Below are positions 8,263-17,117 of a DNA stretch of 56,954 nucleotides, one piece after another. The stretch comes from an uncultured Ferrimonas sp. (GTDB lineage: Bacteria > Pseudomonadota > Gammaproteobacteria > Enterobacterales > Shewanellaceae). The notes under the pieces are model-generated. The model saw only the letters and a program-made list of their open reading frames with translations, searched no databases and was not told the origin of the DNA. Where the stretch lies: contig NZ_CANLCI010000031.1 of NCBI RefSeq assembly GCF_947489035.1, positions 1-56,954 of the forward strand. The letters are read 5' to 3'. The translations under genes were made by a program, and so were the position numbers. Numbering within the stretch: the first letter of the stretch is position 1; each line of letters opens with the position of its first letter.

Positions 8263-9090
8263 ATGAAGCTAATTATCAAACCCCTAGTTGTATCGCTCGC
8301 GCTGACTGGCGGCTGCAGCGCCGCCGTAATGGCACAAACGTCCGATCTGCAACAAGAGTCCTACGCCATTGGCGCTTCCATGGGCAAGTACGTAGTAGGG
8401 CAGATGGCCAGCCAGCAAGAGTTTGGCCTGAGCTTTGAATCCGAGCCGCTGATCGCCGGCTTTGCCGACGCCATCAATGGGCTGGAAAAGATGGATAAAG
8501 ACGCGCTGGTGGGGTTGCTGAACGACCGCGCCCAACTGTTGAACCAGCGCCAGCAAGAACGCGAAGCGGCGCTGCGCAAACAGCTGAGCCAAGAGTCCCG
8601 CGATTACCTTGCCAACAACAGCGAAAAAGCTGGGGTAACCGTGACCGAGTCTGGGCTGCAGTATGAAGTGCTGGTGGCCGGCGATGGCGTTAAACCCGCT
8701 CGCGAAGACGCAGTAACGGTGCATTACAAGGGCAGCTTTATTAACGGCAACGTGTTCCAAGACACCCACCAAGCGGGCGAGCCACAAAAGGTGGCGCTGA
8801 TTAATACCATCGCCGGTTGGGAAGAGGGGCTGCAACTGATGCCCGTGGGCTCCACCTACCGTTTCACCATTCCCGCCGCGCTGGGCTATGGCGACGAGGG
8901 CATGGGGGCGATCCCAGGGGGCGCAGCCGTGGTGTTTGATATCGAATTGCTGGACACCAAAAAGCCCGGCCAAGCCCATCAAGGGGTGGACATGAGCAAA
9001 GGCATGGGCGGCATGGGCATGGGGGGGATGAAGATGAACATGGGCATGATGTCGTCGCCAACCCTGCAGCACAGCCAACCCAAGGGCTAA
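8263..9090 (+). CDS. FKBP-type peptidyl-prolyl isomerase with methionine-rich tail (MccB/SirB-like)
   Basis: A 275-residue exported protein. An N-terminal FkpA/Mip-like helical domain (about 25-120) leads into a C-terminal FKBP fold (about 145-235; VTVHYKGSFINGNVFQDT, then AALGYGDEG and GAAVVFDIELL). After the fold, residues 244-263 contain nine methionines separated mostly by glycine (MGGMGMGGMKMNMGMM). A peptidyl-prolyl isomerase is a known partner of mccA in Wolinella (MccB). The methionine tail resembles copper-binding segments of periplasmic copper proteins, so this chaperone may also handle Cu(I) for the copper-containing active site; this is inference. Confidence 0.9.
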   Translation: MKLIIKPLVVSLALTGGCSAAVMAQTSDLQQESYAIGASMGKYVVGQMASQQEFGLSFESEPLIAGFADAINGLEKMDKDALVGLLNDRAQLLNQRQQEREAALRKQLSQESRDYLANNSEKAGVTVTESGLQYEVLVAGDGVKPAREDAVTVHYKGSFINGNVFQDTHQAGEPQKVALINTIAGWEEGLQLMPVGSTYRFTIPAALGYGDEGMGAIPGGAAVVFDIELLDTKKPGQAHQGVDMSKGMGGMGMGGMKMNMGMMSSPTLQHSQPKG

Positions 9091-9117
9091 CCCCGAAGTG
9101 GCCATAGGCGGTTGCAG

Positions 9118-9801
9118 ATGATGAATAGCTTAACGGTGGCGTTGATTTTGATTGGACTGGTGCTGGTCGCCGTGGTAGCGCGTTGCCACCAACAGGCGCG
9201 ATTAGCGCTGGTGGCCGAGGCGAACAAGCCAACCGCAGCGTTGCCGTCTTGGTGGCTGCCGACAATGCTGCTGGTGCTGCTCGCTTTACCCACGTTGCTG
9301 TATGGCCAGCTCGGCCGCTATGGCGACTGGCACCGCGGCGTAGCTGACGTGCACACCGACTATTTGCTGCAAGCGGCCATCAATAAAAGCCGCTTAGAAG
9401 TAACCGAGCAGCCACAAAATCAGCAGGTGCTGTTGCAGCTGGCTAAAGATCACGCCGCTGGCGGCCAATACGATGACGCGCTCAAGGTGCTGCAGCAGCT
9501 GCGCTCGCAGCACGGTGAAACGGCGCCGTGGTTGGGGTTAACCGCCAAATATCGGTACTACCGCGACGGGCGGGTTCTGGGCAACGAAGCCAAGCAGGCA
9601 TTGGCCGCGGCACTGCAATTGGATAGCAGCGACGTGACCACCTTGGAATTCATGGCCACCTACGCCTACCGCCAACAAGACTATAAAACGGCAATCGAAC
9701 ACTGGCAGCAGCTGCTTGATAGCGGCAATGGCGGCGCTTATCGGCGCACGATTGAGGGCGCTATCACTCGGGCTCAGGCCAAGTTAGACAGGACGCAATG
9801 A
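9118..9801 (+). CDS. sirG: CcmI/NrfG-like TPR cytochrome c maturation protein
   Basis: A 227-residue protein with two N-terminal membrane helices (about 5-22 and 43-60) and a periplasmic TPR region (QVLLQLAKDHAAGGQYDDAL; TLEFMATYAYRQQDYKTAI). CcmI and NrfG bind apocytochromes and hand them to the CcmF/NrfE lyase, so this protein should work with the sirE and sirF products encoded on the opposite strand. ATG at 9118 with AGGCGG upstream is chosen over the TTG at 9112. The symbol follows the Shewanella sir nomenclature as I remember it. Confidence 0.82.
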   Translation: MMNSLTVALILIGLVLVAVVARCHQQARLALVAEANKPTAALPSWWLPTMLLVLLALPTLLYGQLGRYGDWHRGVADVHTDYLLQAAINKSRLEVTEQPQNQQVLLQLAKDHAAGGQYDDALKVLQQLRSQHGETAPWLGLTAKYRYYRDGRVLGNEAKQALAAALQLDSSDVTTLEFMATYAYRQQDYKTAIEHWQQLLDSGNGGAYRRTIEGAITRAQAKLDRTQ

Positions 9802-9858
9802 CAGCCCTAACGGCTGAATTGGCTTGTGACAATAACAATAGAGATGGTGGAGGGTGAT

Positions 9859-10566
9859 GTGAAACACATCAATTTACCGAGACGGGATCTGCTGAAAGGC
9901 ATCGGTGCTGGCTCGTTGGCACTGGCTACGGCGGGGTGTGGATCAACCGATCCAAGCGCAACCAAAGCCGGCCCCAAGTACGTCATGGTGTTCGATCAAA
10001 CCAAGTGCGTTGGTTGCGGCCGCTGTGAAGACGCCTGTAATCAGGCCAATGATCTGCCGGCCGGGATCGCACGACTGACGTTAGAGCGGCAAAGTGATCG
10101 GGTTGAAGGCGCGGTTTGCAAAAAATGCGGCAAAACGGATTGCCATTGCGACCGCAAATACGTGCGGGTGTCGTGCCAGCAGTGCGACAACGCCCCGTGC
10201 ATCATGGTGTGCCCCACGGGCGCGGCCAATCGCGATCCGAACACCGGCATCGTCACCATGGATGGCGATAAGTGCGCCGGCTGCAAGTACTGCATTGCCG
10301 CTTGCCCTTACAACGTGCGCTACATCAACAGCGACACCGATGTGGCCGACAACTGCGATTTTTGCCTCAACAGCAAACTGGCCAAAGGCGAGCTACCGGC
10401 CTGCGTGTCTCAGTGCAAATTTAAGGCGTTGGTGTTTGGCGATGCCAACGATCCAGATTCCTACGTCAGCAAGCTGTTGCAGGTTAAGAATACCAGTCGG
10501 GTTAAGCCACACCTTGGCACCGATCCGAACCTTTATTACATCACCATCACTAAGCCTGAGGTGTGA
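9859..10566 (+). CDS. sirC: NrfC/PhsB-like 4x[4Fe-4S] ferredoxin subunit of the sulfite respiration chain
   Basis: A 235-residue periplasmic iron-sulfur protein. The GTG at 9859 is preceded by GGAGGG; an earlier GTG at 9826 and an ATG at 9844 are possible. The N terminus has a twin-arginine signal (LPRRDLLKGIGAGSLALA). Four cysteine groups (CVGCGRCEDAC; CQQCDNAPCIMVC; CAGCKYCIAAC; CDFC with CVSQC) fit four [4Fe-4S] clusters, as in NrfC. An extra CKKCGKTDCHC stretch lies between the first two groups. It would pass electrons from the SirD quinol dehydrogenase to SirA. The next gene follows immediately. Confidence 0.93.
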   Translation: MKHINLPRRDLLKGIGAGSLALATAGCGSTDPSATKAGPKYVMVFDQTKCVGCGRCEDACNQANDLPAGIARLTLERQSDRVEGAVCKKCGKTDCHCDRKYVRVSCQQCDNAPCIMVCPTGAANRDPNTGIVTMDGDKCAGCKYCIAACPYNVRYINSDTDVADNCDFCLNSKLAKGELPACVSQCKFKALVFGDANDPDSYVSKLLQVKNTSRVKPHLGTDPNLYYITITKPEV

Positions 10567-10571
10567 TCATT

Positions 10572-11516
10572 ATGAACGGAATCGATTTTTCTACCGGCCT
10601 GAGCGACGGCATCGCTTGGCCTTGGCCCATTGCGGTGTATCTGTTCTTTGCTGGGATCTCCGGGGGGGCCTTAGCGGTGGCGCTGTTGCTGCGGCTGTTT
10701 AAGCAGCAAAGCGGCAACACGCCGCTGTTGAAAGCCGCCACGGTGGTGGCCTTTGTCACCATCTGTTTGGGGATGCTGTGCTTGGTGTTGGATCTAACCA
10801 ACCCGCTGTTCTTCTGGCGAATACTGGTTTACTACAACCTGAATTCAGTGATGTCGCTGGGGGTGATCGTGCTGCTGATTTACATCCCATTGACGGCGCT
10901 GTTGTTGGCGTTGGCACTGCAGGAAGCGTTAACGGCGAACAGCAAATTAGCGTTTATGGCGCCCTGGCTTGAGTGGTTAAGTGCTTGGCGGCTGCCCCTT
11001 GAAAAGCTGTCGTTGGTGCTGGCGGTTGCGGTTTGTGCTTACACCGGCTTTCTGATCTCGGCGTTAATCAGCTTCCCGATCATCAATACCTCGTTGCTGC
11101 CAGCGCTGTTTATTGTCTCTGGCCTATCGGCGGGAACGGCGATGGCGAAAATGGTGGCGGTGATGTGGTTTAAAGAGCCGCTGCACAGCAGCGATCTAAA
11201 ACTACTGCACGGGGCGGAATGGCCACTGATGGCGGTGGAAGCGATGTTCCTGTTTATGCTGTTTAGCGGGCTGATCTTCGGCGATGCCAGCAGTCAGGCG
11301 GCCACCCAAGCCTTCGTTCAAGGCAGTTGGTCTGGCTTGTTCTGGTTTGGGGTGGTTGGCTTGGGCTTTGCGCTACCGCTGTTGGCTAACTTTGCCTTTG
11401 GGCAACGCTTTGCCCACTCCAATAAAGCCTTCTACTTAACCGGCGCCAGTGTGGTTTGCGGCATGATGTGCCTGCGTTTGTTTCTGCTGTACGCCGGCCA
11501 GATCTACAGCTTCTGA
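10572..11516 (+). CDS. sirD: NrfD/PsrC-like membrane quinol dehydrogenase subunit
   Basis: A 314-residue polytopic membrane protein of the NrfD family with about eight helices. It oxidises menaquinol and delivers electrons to the partner ferredoxin SirC on the periplasmic face. The start is ambiguous: GTG at 10563 overlaps the sirC stop, while ATG at 10572 follows it; I chose the ATG. Gene order ferredoxin-NrfD downstream of the octahaem reductase matches both the Shewanella sir and Wolinella mcc clusters. Confidence 0.92.
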   Translation: MNGIDFSTGLSDGIAWPWPIAVYLFFAGISGGALAVALLLRLFKQQSGNTPLLKAATVVAFVTICLGMLCLVLDLTNPLFFWRILVYYNLNSVMSLGVIVLLIYIPLTALLLALALQEALTANSKLAFMAPWLEWLSAWRLPLEKLSLVLAVAVCAYTGFLISALISFPIINTSLLPALFIVSGLSAGTAMAKMVAVMWFKEPLHSSDLKLLHGAEWPLMAVEAMFLFMLFSGLIFGDASSQAATQAFVQGSWSGLFWFGVVGLGFALPLLANFAFGQRFAHSNKAFYLTGASVVCGMMCLRLFLLYAGQIYSF

Positions 11517-11569
11517 TTTTGCCCTTACGGGGGGGATCATTTGCCCCTCTGTTTTTTTTGAGAATCGTT

Positions 11570-12109
11570 ATGCGTATTTTTTCTTTGCTGTTTCTCGCCC
11601 TGATGTTGACGGGTTGCGGCCAAACCGGAGCCGAGCCAAACTCTGCGGCTGCCACCGTTACCGTGGTAGACGCCATCGACGATCAGCGTCGTTGCCATCA
11701 ATGTGGCATGGCCATCACCCGTTATCCCGGCCCCAAAGGCGTTGTGCAACTGCAGGGGCAGCCCGCGCAGCTGGCGTTTTGCTCTAGCGGCGATATGTTC
11801 CAATTTCTGCTGCAACCACAGAACCAGCGCCAAGTGGCGCAGGCTTGGGTGCATGATCTGGCCATAACCGACTGGGATAAACCGGCAGACTCGGCCTTTA
11901 TCCACGCCAAGGACGCTTGGTATGTCACCAGCTCGTCTCGCCACGGCGCGATGGGGCCAACGCTGGCCAGCTTTAGCTCTGAGCAAGCAGCAACAGAGTT
12001 TGCCAGCGCCTATGGCGGGGTGGTGTTGCCCTATGCCCAGCTGACACTGAACAACCTTGGCACCCTAGCTCATAAAGGCCACGGTCACGGCCAGAGCCAC
12101 GGCAACTAA
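11570..12109 (+). CDS. NosL/MccL-like copper chaperone lipoprotein
   Basis: A 179-residue lipoprotein; the signal ends in the lipobox LTGC (C16). The NosL signature CHQCGM (C42, C45, M47) is present, which in NosL binds Cu(I), and the C terminus is histidine-rich (GHGHGQSHGN). NosL family proteins deliver copper to nitrous oxide reductase, and a NosL homologue (MccL) accompanies the copper-dependent sulfite reductase in Wolinella. No nosZ is seen in this window, so the client is most likely SirA. Confidence 0.9.
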   Translation: MRIFSLLFLALMLTGCGQTGAEPNSAAATVTVVDAIDDQRRCHQCGMAITRYPGPKGVVQLQGQPAQLAFCSSGDMFQFLLQPQNQRQVAQAWVHDLAITDWDKPADSAFIHAKDAWYVTSSSRHGAMGPTLASFSSEQAATEFASAYGGVVLPYAQLTLNNLGTLAHKGHGHGQSHGN

Positions 12110-12121
12110 GGCCGAGTGCTG

Positions 12122-13480
12122 ATGGCCAGTCGTGGCGGCATTTGTTCTGGGGGTTGGCCTCGGTCTCGGTCTTGGCCTTGGCCTTGCTGCGGTTTGTTGC
12201 TGTTGCTGCTGTCCGCCAGTGGCTGGGCACAGCAGCACTTGGTGGCCACCACCGCACAGCTGCAACGGGCGCTCAGCCAAGCCAGTGCCCAGGATGAAGT
12301 GGTGCTGGCGGCAGGGGTGTACCACACCCAGGTGCAGATCGATAAGCCGCTGATTGTCTCGGGCAGCGCCGCGGCGATCATCGATGCGGGCGGCCGTGGC
12401 AGCGCTTTGGTGCTGGGCAGCAATGACATCACCATTCGCGGCCTGTCTATTCGTAACTGGGGCGCGGATCTGTATCAGCACGATGCGGCCATTCGCGGCC
12501 GCGATATCGCCAATATTCAGCTGCTGGATAATCAGCTTAGCGGCCCCGGCTTTGGGATCCGCTTCGATAACGCATCAAACGTTGATATTCGCGGCAATCA
12601 GATCACCGGTGCCTTGCAAGGGGCACTGTTGCAGCGTGGCGACACCATCTACCTAAAAAATGTCAGTGCCACTCGCATTACCGCCAACACCTTGGTAGGC
12701 GGTCGTGATGGGGTGTATCTGGAGTCCAGCGACAATGTGGTGATTACCGATAACCGCATGAGCCAGCAGCAATATCCGGTGCACTTTATGTACGCCAAGG
12801 ATTCAAGTGCCAGCGGTAACGACAGCCAACAAGTGCTTGGTGGCTACGCCATTATGGGCTCTAAGCGCATTGATGTGATTGGCAATCGGCTGCGCGATGC
12901 CATCGAATTTGGCTTGCTGCTTAACATGAGCACCGACTCGCGCTTGCTGCACAACGATGTGGCGCGAGTAACCAACCCCCGTGCCGATCACGTGTTTGAT
13001 GGCGAAGGCAAAGGGGTATTTATCTATGGCGCGCAGAACAACACCATTAGCGGAAACCGTTTGCAACAGTGCCAAATTGGCATCTCCATGGCGATGGGGG
13101 GCGAGGGCAACCGCATTGATGGCAATCAGTTTGTTCACAATGGCACCCAAGTGAAGTACGTCGGCACTGCAGTGCTTGATTGGAGCCATGATGGCGTCGG
13201 CAACTACTGGAGCAGCTATTCAGGCTGGGATCTCAACGGTGATGGCATTGGCGATCAAAGCTATCGCCCCAACGATGCCCTTGATCGGCTGTTCTGGATC
13301 TACCCCGAAGGGCGCTTTTTGATGAACAGCCCAGTGATCACCGTGCTGCGTTGGCTGCAACGGCAATTCCAACAGGAACAGGGCAGCGGGATCCACGATT
13401 CTCATCCGCTAATGACGCCACCAATCACGGCGCAAATGAAGACGCAGAGGCAAGTGTCGCTGACGTCGCAGCTGGAGTAA
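12122..13480 (+). CDS. nosD: NosD-like periplasmic beta-helix maturation protein
   Basis: A 452-residue protein with a signal peptide ending about WAQQ, followed by a right-handed parallel beta-helix of NosD/CASH type. Repeated rungs are easy to see: DNVVITDNRM, NTISGNRLQQ, NRIDGNQFV. The C-terminal part matches NosD (NYWSSYSGWDLNGDGIGD, then YRPNDALDRLFW). NosD works with NosF and NosY in copper-site assembly of nitrous oxide reductase. Here it belongs to the sulfite reductase operon, so the same machinery has apparently been recruited for SirA. Confidence 0.92.
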   Translation: MASRGGICSGGWPRSRSWPWPCCGLLLLLLSASGWAQQHLVATTAQLQRALSQASAQDEVVLAAGVYHTQVQIDKPLIVSGSAAAIIDAGGRGSALVLGSNDITIRGLSIRNWGADLYQHDAAIRGRDIANIQLLDNQLSGPGFGIRFDNASNVDIRGNQITGALQGALLQRGDTIYLKNVSATRITANTLVGGRDGVYLESSDNVVITDNRMSQQQYPVHFMYAKDSSASGNDSQQVLGGYAIMGSKRIDVIGNRLRDAIEFGLLLNMSTDSRLLHNDVARVTNPRADHVFDGEGKGVFIYGAQNNTISGNRLQQCQIGISMAMGGEGNRIDGNQFVHNGTQVKYVGTAVLDWSHDGVGNYWSSYSGWDLNGDGIGDQSYRPNDALDRLFWIYPEGRFLMNSPVITVLRWLQRQFQQEQGSGIHDSHPLMTPPITAQMKTQRQVSLTSQLE

Positions 13481-13485
13481 TAACC

Positions 13486-14394
13486 ATGGCAGACAGTGCA
13501 GTGTCGGTAACTGGCGCAGTAAAGCGCTTTGCTGGAGTCGAGGCGCTGAGTGGCGTCAGTATGGCGCTACAATCGGGGCAACTGTTGGGGCTGCTGGGCC
13601 ATAACGGTGCCGGTAAAACCACCCTACTTAAATTGATCTTGGGGTTAAGCCAGCCCGATGCGGGCAGGGTGCGGGTACAGGGGCAAGATCCGGTGCTGGC
13701 GCGCAATCGCCAGCGCTTGTCGATTGGCTATCTGCCGGAGCAAGTTAGCCTGTATGGCAACCTCAGTGGCCGTGAACTGCTTACCTTCTTTGCCCGTTTA
13801 CGCGGGATCACCAGCCAGCGCGTGGACGACGTATTAGCGCAGATCCAGCTGACCGAGGTGCAAAGCCGCAAAGTAGCCACTTACTCCAAAGGGATGCGGC
13901 AACGGCTGGGGTTGGCACAGGCGATCTTAGCCAAGCCGCAGGTGCTGATCTTGGATGAGCCCACAGTCGGGTTAGATCCCGCCGCGTCAGCGATGTTGTA
14001 TCAGCAAGTGGATGCGCTGCGGCAGCAGGGTTGCGCGGTGATCATCTGCACCCACGAACTCAACTTAATCGACCACTACCTAGATCAAGTGCTCATTCTT
14101 GCTCGCGGCCACACGGCGGCGCAGGGCAGCATGGCGCAGCTGCGGCAGCAACATAGTTTGCCGACACGGGTAGAGGCAACCGCCGCAGCAGAGCTGGCCG
14201 CCAGCGACAGCCAGCTCGCGCCGTTTTATGATCCCAAGGTGCAGGCGTTTATGGTGGCGGACGAGCTGCGAACACCATTGTTACAGCGGCTAACCCAATA
14301 CCACGGTGTTTACGATTTCAATGTGGTGCCGCCGTCGCTGGCGCAGATCTATCACCACTGCCAGCGCCAAGCACTTGCGGCAGAGGTGGCCTGA
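13486..14394 (+). CDS. NosF-like ABC transporter ATPase
   Basis: A 302-residue ABC ATPase with Walker A GHNGAGKTT, signature YSKGMRQ, Walker B VLILDEP and switch histidine in CTHEL. The start at 13486 has GGAG six bases into the end of nosD. It overlaps the next gene by one base (TGATG). In Nos systems NosF powers NosY and couples to NosD. No nitrous oxide reductase is nearby, so a role in SirA maturation is inferred from operon position. Confidence 0.9.
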   Translation: MADSAVSVTGAVKRFAGVEALSGVSMALQSGQLLGLLGHNGAGKTTLLKLILGLSQPDAGRVRVQGQDPVLARNRQRLSIGYLPEQVSLYGNLSGRELLTFFARLRGITSQRVDDVLAQIQLTEVQSRKVATYSKGMRQRLGLAQAILAKPQVLILDEPTVGLDPAASAMLYQQVDALRQQGCAVIICTHELNLIDHYLDQVLILARGHTAAQGSMAQLRQQHSLPTRVEATAAAELAASDSQLAPFYDPKVQAFMVADELRTPLLQRLTQYHGVYDFNVVPPSLAQIYHHCQRQALAAEVA

Positions 14395-15212
14395 TGCCCA
14401 ATCCGATGTTGATCATTGCCCAAAAAGAGTTTGCCGATGGCTGGCGCCAGCGCTGGTTGCTGTGTGCCGCGGTTATTTTTGCCTTGCTGTCGTTGGCGGT
14501 GACGTTTTTTGGCTCGGCGGTAAACGGCCAGCTGGTGGTGCCTGAACTCGCCCCGGCCATCTCGGCACTGGCCACCTTAGCCGCCTTTGTTATTCCGTTG
14601 ATTGCACTGCTGCTTGGCCACGACAGCGTGGTGGGCGAGCAAGAGGGCGGCACCTTGTTGCTGTTGCTGTCCTACCCCATTAGCCGCAACCAGCTGTTGT
14701 TGGGTAAGTTTGTTGGCCAAGGGGCAATACTCGCGACCACCTGCGTGCTGGGTTTTGGCACCACGGCGCTGATGATGATGCTGTTCAGTGCGGTAGCGTG
14801 GCCGCTGCTGATTGCCGCGTTTGCGCTGTTTATTGTTAGCGCCACGCTGCTGTCGTGGCTGTTCTTGCTATTCAGTTACCTGATCAGTCTGTCGGTAAGC
14901 AGTAAGGGACGGGCGCTGGCGGCAGGGTTGCTGCTGTGGTTCCTGTTGGTGCTGCTGTACGATTTAGCGTTGTTGGCGATGATCGTCGCCGGTGGCGAGG
15001 CGCTGTGGTTAAAAGTGTTGATCCTAGCCAATCCGGTCGATCTGTTTCGGCTAACCAACCTGCTGTACGTTGGCCACGATTCGATGGTGGGGGTGTTGAA
15101 TATTGTCACCACCTCGAGCGTTAGCGTAATGATGCTGCTGGCGGGGTTGCTGCTGTGGTTGGCATTGGCGCTGCTGGCCAATCTGGTTCGGTTTCAGCGC
15201 TGGGTGATTTGA
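14394..15212 (+). CDS. NosY-like ABC transporter permease
   Basis: A 272-residue polytopic membrane protein of the ABC-2/NosY type, with about six helices and the typical motif GHDSVVGEQEGGTLLLLLSY after the second helix. Translationally coupled to the NosF-like ATPase by a TGATG overlap. It is the last gene of the sirA operon and is followed by a strong terminator. Confidence 0.9.
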   Translation: MPNPMLIIAQKEFADGWRQRWLLCAAVIFALLSLAVTFFGSAVNGQLVVPELAPAISALATLAAFVIPLIALLLGHDSVVGEQEGGTLLLLLSYPISRNQLLLGKFVGQGAILATTCVLGFGTTALMMMLFSAVAWPLLIAAFALFIVSATLLSWLFLLFSYLISLSVSSKGRALAAGLLLWFLLVLLYDLALLAMIVAGGEALWLKVLILANPVDLFRLTNLLYVGHDSMVGVLNIVTTSSVSVMMLLAGLLLWLALALLANLVRFQRWVI

Positions 15213-15250
15213 TTAACGCGGTAATCAATTCGCCGGATAACGCCCAACAA

Positions 15251-15277
15251 AAAGAGGAGCCTAAGCTCCTCTTTTTT
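15251..15277. terminator. intrinsic terminator of the sir operon
   Basis: Stem AAGAGGAGC/GCTCCTCTT with a CTAA loop and T6 on the plus strand. The A-rich other side lets it also serve yggX, which ends at 15321 on the minus strand. Confidence 0.9.
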
Positions 15278-15320
15278 GCCATTGCTGGCGACGTCGATTG
15301 TTAATCGAGACGCGACGGCA

Positions 15321-15593
15321 TTAAGCCTCTGGCGGCTTGTAACCTTCAATTTCAATTTCAGCGCCTTCAAACAAAAACGCCTGCATTTTTTCTTCTAACA
15401 TGGCGCGATGGTCGGCGTTCATCATGTTCAATTTATGCTCGTTAATCAGCATGGTTTGCTTCTTCTGCCACAAACCCCACGCTTCTTGGCTGATGTTATC
15501 GAAGATGCGCTTGCCCAACTCGCCAGGGTAAAACTGAAAATCTAACCCTGCGGCGTCTTTATTCAGATATTGGCAAAAAACGGTACGTGCCAT
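15321..15593 (-). CDS. yggX: YggX, Fe(II)-trafficking / oxidative protection protein
   Basis: A 90-residue cytosolic protein starting [16 protein letters not shown], with the family segments [28 protein letters not shown] and LNMM. The length is exactly that of the YggX family. YggX protects Fe-S clusters from oxidants. In many gammaproteobacteria it lies directly downstream of mutY; here the two share orientation but are separated by about 5 kb carrying an opposite-strand transporter operon. Confidence 0.95.
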   Translation of the reverse strand: MARTVFCQYLNKDAAGLDFQFYPGELGKRIFDNISQEAWGLWQKKQTMLINEHKLNMMNADHRAMLEEKMQAFLFEGAEIEIEGYKPPEA

Positions 15594-16035
15594 GATGCTG
15601 CTTCCTAAAATAAATTCCTTGCTGTTTATACCAGATGCGCGCCAGCGCTGCACATGCTGCGAAGGAAAAAGGGCGAGCCGCTGCGGTTGTTAACCCGGAT
15701 TAACTTGACGTTGACTTGCGGTGAATGGCAGCAACGCTGGGCGGCTTCTCGATATTGGCGCTGGCAGCCACTGAAACGGCTGGCGCGGCTTGTTGCGGTC
15801 ATCGTGTTTTGTTCGCGGTTTGGGTTCAGCGTCAGCCAGCCGAGCCCCATGGTTGTTAACGCGAATGGCCTTCGTTTTTTGGTTTTTTACTTGGTTTAAT
15901 TTGTTGCCTTTTGGTGTCAATTTAAGTGGATTTATTTGCGAATAAATAACAAAAAAGTAGATAAATTTGTACTCGGACGCTCTGGTCTGTAACATTTTGC
16001 GGTTGCAAAAATGCAGTAAAGGGCAGGGAGCTCAA
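15594..16035. other. intergenic region upstream of the proX-like gene
   Basis: About 440 bases. The first 250 bases are GC-rich with chance open frames; the last 150 are AT-rich and should contain the promoter of the transporter operon. The ribosome binding site CAGGGAG lies at 16024-16030. I see no riboswitch or clear operator. Confidence 0.4.
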
Positions 16036-17046
16036 ATGAAAAATCCATTTATTATCGCTGGGTTGTTACTGACAACCTCAATATTTAGCCTGCCAACCCT
16101 TGCCGCACCGCAGTGCGGGCAAGTCACCATCGCCGACATGAACTGGAGCTCGGCATCGCTTATCGCCAATGTTGATCGCTTTATCCTGGAGCACGGCTTT
16201 GGCTGTGAAGCCGAGCTGGTACCGGGCGACACCATGCCCACCAGCACCTCCATGATTGAGAAAGGCGAACCGGACATTGCCCCAGAGATGTGGTTTAACA
16301 CGGTGCAGCTGTTGGTGGATCGCGGCATCCAAGATAAGCGTTTGGCGCTGGCGGGGCATTCGCTGTCCGATGGCGGCGAAGAGGGCTTCTGGGTACCGCA
16401 GTATATGGTCGATAAAGATCCAAGCTTGGCCACCATCGAAGGGGTTATCGCCAACGCGAAGCTGTTCAAGCACCCAGAGGATCCAAGCCGCGCCGCCTTT
16501 TATGGTTGCCCTGCCGGTTGGGGTTGCCAGCTCTCAGCACAGAACTTGTTTAATGCGTTAGCGCTGGAACAACACAACTTTGATCTGGTTGATCCAGGTT
16601 CAGGTGCAGGCTTAGCCGGTGCCATTGCCCGAGCGTACGAACGTGAAAAACCGTGGTTTGGTTACTACTGGGCACCCACCGCCATTTTGGGTAAGTACAA
16701 AATGGTTAAAGTCGATTTTGGCACCGGGGTTGATGCCGATTACTTCCGCAGCTGTTTAGCCAAAGAAGAGTGTGCTGAGCCTAAGGTCTCGATGTACCCA
16801 TCGGCAGAGGTGGCCACGGTAACCACCTACGGCTTTGCTGATAAGTCGCCACAGGTATTTGCGTATTTAGGCAAGCGCAGCTTCACTAACGAACAGATGA
16901 ACGGTCTGCTGGCTTGGATGGAAGAGAACCAAGCCGATGGCGGCATTGCCGCTGAACACTTCCTTATCAATCACCAAGCCATCTGGAGCCAGTGGGTTCC
17001 AGCCGCAGTTGCACAAAACGTTCTGTCGGCAATCGACGAACTGTAA
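16036..17046 (+). CDS. proX: glycine betaine/quaternary amine ABC transporter substrate-binding protein
   Basis: A 336-residue periplasmic protein with a signal peptide (to about TLAA). It belongs to the ProX/OpuAC family of betaine-binding proteins: conserved PEMW and WAPTAIL segments carry the tryptophans expected to form the aromatic box for quaternary or tertiary ammonium/sulfonium groups. It is the first gene of an operon with a permease, an ATPase and a porin. The ligand may be glycine betaine, choline, carnitine, proline betaine or DMSP; the sequence alone does not decide. Confidence 0.85.
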   Translation: MKNPFIIAGLLLTTSIFSLPTLAAPQCGQVTIADMNWSSASLIANVDRFILEHGFGCEAELVPGDTMPTSTSMIEKGEPDIAPEMWFNTVQLLVDRGIQDKRLALAGHSLSDGGEEGFWVPQYMVDKDPSLATIEGVIANAKLFKHPEDPSRAAFYGCPAGWGCQLSAQNLFNALALEQHNFDLVDPGSGAGLAGAIARAYEREKPWFGYYWAPTAILGKYKMVKVDFGTGVDADYFRSCLAKEECAEPKVSMYPSAEVATVTTYGFADKSPQVFAYLGKRSFTNEQMNGLLAWMEENQADGGIAAEHFLINHQAIWSQWVPAAVAQNVLSAIDEL

Positions 17047-17054
17047 CTGCTTCT

Positions 17055-17080
17055 GGCGAGGCCACCGCGCCTCGCCTTTT
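17055..17080 (+). promoter_or_regulatory. partial terminator / attenuator hairpin between proX and proW
   Basis: Stem GGCGAGGC/GCCTCGCC with a short loop followed by TTTTCCT. Placed nine bases after the proX stop, it would let the binding protein be made in excess over the membrane subunits, a common arrangement in ABC operons. Confidence 0.65.
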
Positions 17081-17117
17081 CCTCCCATAAAAATAAAGAC
17101 TATGAGGTGCACAACCC

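Noticed and set aside
8284..9105. A 273-codon antisense frame opposite the FKBP gene
   Set aside because: It mirrors the codon pattern of a GC-rich real gene, is His/Ala-rich without domains, and the sense strand has a clear signal peptide, FKBP motifs and operon context.
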